NCBI GenBank assembly: GCA_963971405.1
Contig: OZ020487.1
Coordinates: 33,093,371 to 33,157,370, forward strand
DNA: 64,000 bases
Reading direction: 5' to 3'
Source: Psococerastis gibbosa
Taxonomy: Eukaryota > Arthropoda > Insecta > Psocodea > Psocidae
Numbering within the stretch: the stretch's first letter is position 1; every line of letters begins with the position of its first letter. Of the stretch, positions 58,811 to 64,000 are shown piece after piece. The notes under the pieces are model-generated. The model worked only from the letters and a program-made list of their open reading frames with translations. It did not search any database and had not been told where the DNA came from. Made by a program: the position numbers and the translations under genes.

Positions 58811-60178
58811 TTAGGCATCTTCTGGTGGAATGCTGAATCCACGGGACCATGCGTCAAATCCTGGGAGACACGGAGGAGCAAGCCAACAATGTGTTGATTT
58901 TCCTTTACACTTCAGGAATTATAGCTCAAATCTAACTCAGGTAGCATTGACACACTCGCATACATACATATATACATAAAACGTTTTTTGACAGCCCCTG
59001 GGCACCTGGTAACTAGGAAATTGTAACAGGTTTTTTCTTGCCCACTGCACTGTTTATGATACTTACTTTTACTTATTATGTTGCATTGAGTCTGGCAACC
59101 AATTTTCCCGTGTTCGTTTGGCCCAGGACTTTCTAGGGCTCTGATCAGAGCAGAGAAAGTTAATTAAATCGGGTCCGGTTTTGACCGATTTAATTAAATC
59201 AAGGTTGTAACCGGCTCTTATTCTAACATATTATTATTTGAGCATGAGACATGTAGAATGCATGCCAATTATTAAATGTTCTAAAATGTCAGTAAGCGAG
59301 TAATTGGGGACTAGGATATTTTTAATTTACAAAACGACACATTTCAGTTATTCTTACCCTTCCTTTCACACCTTTAAATGCCCTTCAATCGAAGATTGGT
59401 GATCATCATGGCCAGTTTCCCAACCCCAAGACAAATAAGGTTCCCTTCACAGAAAATACTGTGTTATCTGTTGTGTTGCCATTACGCGCTTCCATCTTCA
59501 CTTTGAGGAGGTACAGATTAGGGATTTTCGCCCCTGAGACCATAATGCATTACTCAGAAGCTCAGCTACTTTGAAGACAAGGTCAAACCTATTTTGCGTT
59601 AACGTAATTAAAATAGGGGTGTGGGAGCACTCTATGCCCTAAGAAAACAGAGAACAACTGCTAATTGCAGGGGTGAACGTTAAGGAGAAAATTGTACACA
59701 AAAAGATCTTACTATCTGCACCAATGCTAAACTTTAGTGTACCCGCTATGAAAAACACGAGATTTGGCTTTCAGTCGAGGTTATTTTCCCCAATCACAGG
59801 TTTTTTTTAACAAGTTTGAACTCAGCTGTGAAATTGAAAATTTGAATGGTGTATCTTCTCACATTTGTGGATGTTTTATGCTTGTGCCTGTTGATGAACA
59901 CCGCTTATTATTGCCTAAATCCGATTTGCATCTTTTCTTTATCAAGACTCATGCTGCCATAATTCACACTAAAGCAAAAGTTAAGGCAACCTAAATTGTC
60001 TTAGACATTTGAGTTATCGAATGACGAATATCAAACTAGGTTTTGACCTCATAATGCTAACAGCACTGACCGGGAGTCTATTTTATCAGTATTTAGTTAT
60101 TTTTGTGGCGATGGTCCCTGCAACGGACAGCATGGTTTATTTGTTGGAATTTTCAGTTTGGCGTAAAGCGCTGACGTG

Positions 60179-60355
60179 ATGGCGGCTCCAGACGCCTTGT
60201 CGCCGGCTGTTTCATTGTCTGACTCCAGCGTTAAATTCAATATTGCAATTCACTCGGCTCAACCATTAGCTTTTACTGACTATGATAAGCCTCCCGAATT
60301 TAATGATGATAATGTATTACTTTTCGATTGTATTCGTAAACGAGATTACAGTTAG
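60179..60355 (+). CDS. small open frame, 58 residues, function unknown
   Basis: ATG at 60179 in a CpG-containing context (GTGATGGCGGCTCC) opens MAAPDALSPAVSLSDSSVKF and runs through FTDYDKPPEFNDDNVLLFDC to a TAG. It is longer than expected by chance for such a local composition and has a plausible start. It matches no family I recognise and could be the eroded start of a transposon gene. Treat as hypothetical. Confidence 0.2.
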   Translation: MAAPDALSPAVSLSDSSVKFNIAIHSAQPLAFTDYDKPPEFNDDNVLLFDCIRKRDYS

Positions 60356-63300
60356 TATAGGACTATTCACAGTGAATCATGAATCAATCAAAAAGAAGGC
60401 TATCACGTACAGGAAGGCCGTAGGATAAGAGGGAGGGGGTTTGACCTAACGCTGTGTACCCAGAAATGTAAAAAAAAAAGCTAATTTTGTTAATAAGTCT
60501 GTAAAATCTAAAAGATACTGCTATATAAATGCGTACATCCCCACTATTGCGGACCTATTTCTCAGCAACGAATCCCCTTGGGGACCCTGGACCCCCTTGT
60601 TTACAGTTAAATTAATCAATCTTCCTAATATGAAAAATCTAAATGCGTAAAACCCGATTTTTTCAGAGAGATTCTTTTATCTTTATGTAGTTTATTTAAA
60701 AATATTATACATTTTAATTTTAAAGATATTTTCTTTTCATAAATTACATCTTAAATACCCACCGGGGGAGACCCCGGGGCCTTCCTGTTTGGTGTTTTTA
60801 TTCATTAATAAGTCTGTAAAATCTATGGGGTTTTGCTGTCAAAATGTTTTATTTTTCTCTACTTAGGCCTAGCACCAACTTTTCGCTTCAGGCTTCGCAA
60901 ATCCTTGTGGGCTATACCAATGCCACTATCAGTAGGTATATACGAGTACTTATGCAGAAACCTAGCCAAATAGATTCTTGAAGCTGACTTCTAGCATGTG
61001 ATAATAAGTTTCTAGGAAGTGCTAACCCATCAGTATTGAATTTGTTTCTAAATATAACAAGCAAGCTTCACAGACGCTTTACATGGTTTAGGTACGCTCA
61101 ATAATTTTTGCTTCGCTAAGGTTTCGGTATTACTACCATAGTGGAGAAACTCAACAGCCTCCTCACACAATTACCAAATCCCATCAGACCAGCAAGTGTC
61201 TGACAGTATCATGCACAGTGTACACCATCAAACACATCAGTATAATGGGCGCACAGTGTCAGATTAGTCGGGCTGTAAGTCAAGATTGCTGATAAGAAGC
61301 ACTGTAGTTCCACAAGCCATGCCGATGCGTTAGTTTTTATTCTGTGAATGATCGTTTTTGGCCATGTCGCGTACCCTCACTTGAAAATTTGCTAGATAAA
61401 GACCTTATTTGCCACTCATGTTTCATGCCAGGTGAAATATAACCGGACGGGGAATTTTCAGCTTTCTGTTTTTCTCCGTAATTCCGTACCCTTTCTTATC
61501 GCAAAGTTATCAAAAGGACCATTGCTTACATTAATAATTATTTTTCAAAATAAAAATGTAAATCCAACCAATCAACAAACTGTTTCCGAGTAGTGACATT
61601 GTTGCATTGTATCAATCAATGCAGGATCTGCCTTCTTGGCAATTTACCAGCTTAAATTCGAAAAAAAACCCTAAACCCAAATGTGGGTATGGTGGTACGG
61701 TCAACCGTAATGATAGTATTTATCGCTGGCACAATGGGCAAGCACTGAAATTGCATTTGGCTGGATGTTGTAAAGTCATCGGCTTATCGCGGCCCCTTTT
61801 AACGTAGCAGCTGAGCGTAAAGCTCATCATATTGTTGGATTAAATGCGGATGACGTCATAATAAGGAGAAAGCCTTAGGGGAAAACGAGTGCAAAAAGGT
61901 TGTATGACACTCATGTTTTTGCTCATTATTTTTGTCTGCCATTGTTGCCTTGAAGATGTTAAACCCTGGTACCCGTAAGTTTCAATCGCGGCATACAATT
62001 GCATAAAATAAATGGCGGTCAGCCCTAGGCCCACCGGTTTTCTCAATGGGCCTGTGACCAGGAAAGGCAAGGCTTAGGTTCGAGTTTCCTTTGATATTTT
62101 CGGTAAAAGTGAAAAAATTCAGATTCATGGAAGGTTAAATCACCAAAAATTTGAAATTCCTGGATGAGAGACTAATTAAGTAAGCTTGAGATGAGATGCA
62201 TTTGAGTAGAGTGGCTGGTCAATTTAGACAAAGTTATTATAGCTTGACATAGGAGTATGGAATTTGAGGTTGGCACAAGATAAGCTTTGTTTGTAAGGTT
62301 GTCCAGTAGCTTAACGAGATGGGGTGGGGGAGGGGTACTCCGATTTGCTCATAAGGAAACCTACTGCAATATTTGAATATATAAATTTTGCTGGGCTGCG
62401 GCTACAACGGCTGTTATGGAAGATGGGCAGTGCCAGCAAATTAGAAATGATCATGGGCAGCTTGTGACCGCAAATATTGCACAGATGCGTGGCGAAATCA
62501 GTTCCAGAAACATTTATTTACATTATTTCCCAGAATGTTTTATCGTTATCTCCACAGACTGTCGTTATATTGACATTACAATAAGTTTAGCTTAGAATAG
62601 GCAATTTCATTACTTGGAAAATATATTGAATTTTTATACTAGTACATATTTAAAATAGTACAATATTATATATTGGAGAGCTTTCCAGTATTGCTCGCAT
62701 ACTTTATTTGATTTACGTGTGATGAAAATAGCAATTTAACTCTTTCATATTAATGATACTTTCAATGAGGGCTTGGCAAATGTTCCCTAAATTTCTCCAA
62801 TGTTTTTATTCAGTCCAACTTACTAATATCAGGCGTTTTATTTTTCTCGTTCGCAATTCTCGCTACTTTATTTATCAAAGCAAATACAATATGTACTATA
62901 GTATAGATAAAAATCTTTACATCTGCATCTGCCAGCCTCAAATGACGTCTTCAATGTGTCACTTAGAGATATCGCCCACATAAACTGTGTTACCATCTTA
63001 GTTCGTGCCATACTTTTGTTGAAAATAGGACCTCAATAAGGGACGGTTTGTTCACAAAATTTTCGAAAAAAAAAGTCTGATGCCAGTTTTTAAACATGTC
63101 TTGGCGTGCTCGTGCTTTGAAAAATGAACTCAGAAAATTTCAATATGTGTGTATTTTATTTTTTTTATTTTTACATATTTTTAATAAATTTTCGTAACAT
63201 AATATGCAGAATTTTCGTTTTATTCTGTGACAGTGTGACCGCAGTATAATAACGTACGCCGCGAAAGTTTTTTTCTTCACAACGATTAATTAGATATTTC

Positions 63301-64000
63301 CGGTTATTTTTGTATGAACGTGAAATGAGTTACTCGGGAAAGTCCGATAACTCACAGTGCCTAATTACTTCTGTCTTCTTAGTTGGACCATTAGGGGGTC
63401 CCTTATTCTAACCTATAGGCTATAGGCAACACAGAAAACTCTCTCACTGAAATGCATAAGGTTACCAAAGGAGAAAACTACAAGTCTTTCTCGACACATT
63501 TAATATCAATACAGTTTATTGCTGGCAGGGAAATGCTAGATGTAGCTAATTGTGGTACGGACTCAGGCTTTCACCAGAAACGCAGGAAGGTCGAAAAATC
63601 ACGTCTGTCCGCATTTTTTTTTTACTGTAGCTCGAAAACTATCAACTTTTTCAAGAACATGTTTCTGCTCCAAATTATTATTCAAAATTTTCTGCGAAAT
63701 CATTGCTTAAAACTTTTTCTATGATCAATGGCCTACGAGGAAACCCCGAAATGGCTCTGTTCAGCTACGTCCTCCAAAATTTTGAGGAAAAGACATTTTT
63801 ACTCTCCCAATGAAAGTAGTGCCATAAATCGATAATGATCGTTAATTGCGGTAGATTTTCACATTTCGATATGCCTCTGAACCACAAAATAGTGGATTTT
63901 ACAAAACTACTGTCGTGGGTCAATGCCGCGTCTTTCGGCAGGTCTAGCGCTCAAACTAGCCGGATATTTGACTCAATTTTTATATGGGGGGTACACATTT

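Larger units (their letters stand above)
58284..64000. other. first intron of endophilin A (partial)
   Basis: Apart from the nested palindrome at 58409-58810, a repeat fragment near 59390 and a 58-codon open frame at 60179-60355, no further feature is supported. TAATAAGTCTGTAAAATCTA occurs twice, at about 60490 and 60807, suggesting a diverged duplication. The sequence ends inside the intron. Confidence 0.5.

Overview
This is a eukaryotic nuclear window, most likely from an arthropod and probably an insect. It is AT-rich, its genes are split by GT-AG introns of about 0.3 to 5 kb, and repeats are abundant. Five conserved animal genes can be assembled by joining exons with matching phase. The endophilin start peptide (MAFAGLKKQINKANQ) is the arthropod form of that protein. 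I cannot name the species; a hemipteran-like insect is only a guess from the style of the repeats.

Layout. Positions 611-9384 (+) hold the last nine coding exons of INTS3 (Integrator / SOSS complex). 12650-17467 (-) is a complete seven-exon dolichol kinase (DOLK). It is head to head with 17707-28941 (+), a complete seven-exon UBL7 (ubiquitin-like plus UBA protein); the two start codons are 239 bp apart. UBL7 converges tail to tail on 29244-44528 (-), a complete 17-exon importin-11 (IPO11), with about 300 bp between stop codons. 58239-58283 (+) is the first coding exon of endophilin A, whose remaining exons lie beyond the window. Known roles of these families: INTS3 acts in snRNA 3'-end processing, transcription attenuation and DNA repair; DOLK makes dolichyl phosphate for glycosylation at the ER; UBL7 is a ubiquitin-system adaptor; IPO11 is a RanGTP-dependent nuclear import receptor; endophilin A is a membrane-curving BAR/SH3 protein of endocytosis. 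They are not a pathway, only ordinary neighbours.

The unusual content is mobile DNA. (1) 51419-57214 is a full-length, apparently intact hAT DNA transposon: near-perfect 12-bp terminal inverted repeats, identical 8-bp target duplications (ATGCTGAC), and a three-exon gene that splices in frame to a 699-residue BED-finger transposase with all expected catalytic positions. (2) A degenerate Jockey-type LINE (about 18130-22620, -) sits in UBL7 intron 1. Its gag zinc-knuckle region was later split by a 225-bp inverted-repeat element flanked by a 9-10 bp duplication. (3) At least ten palindromic elements, all in introns or intergenic DNA, share the ends GGCGNNNWTTCCAC but have modular, different interiors; three are palindromes nested inside palindromes in the same order. 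(4) Two short non-autonomous elements with 8-bp duplications, a 1.95-kb inverted-repeat element with at least eight copies of a GTTGCACTCATGA motif, several large foldbacks, tRNA-derived SINE copies and LINE tails make up much of the rest.

All names rest on reading the sequence and remembered family motifs; no database search was run. Coordinates of splice sites are inferred from consensus signals and phase agreement, not from transcripts.
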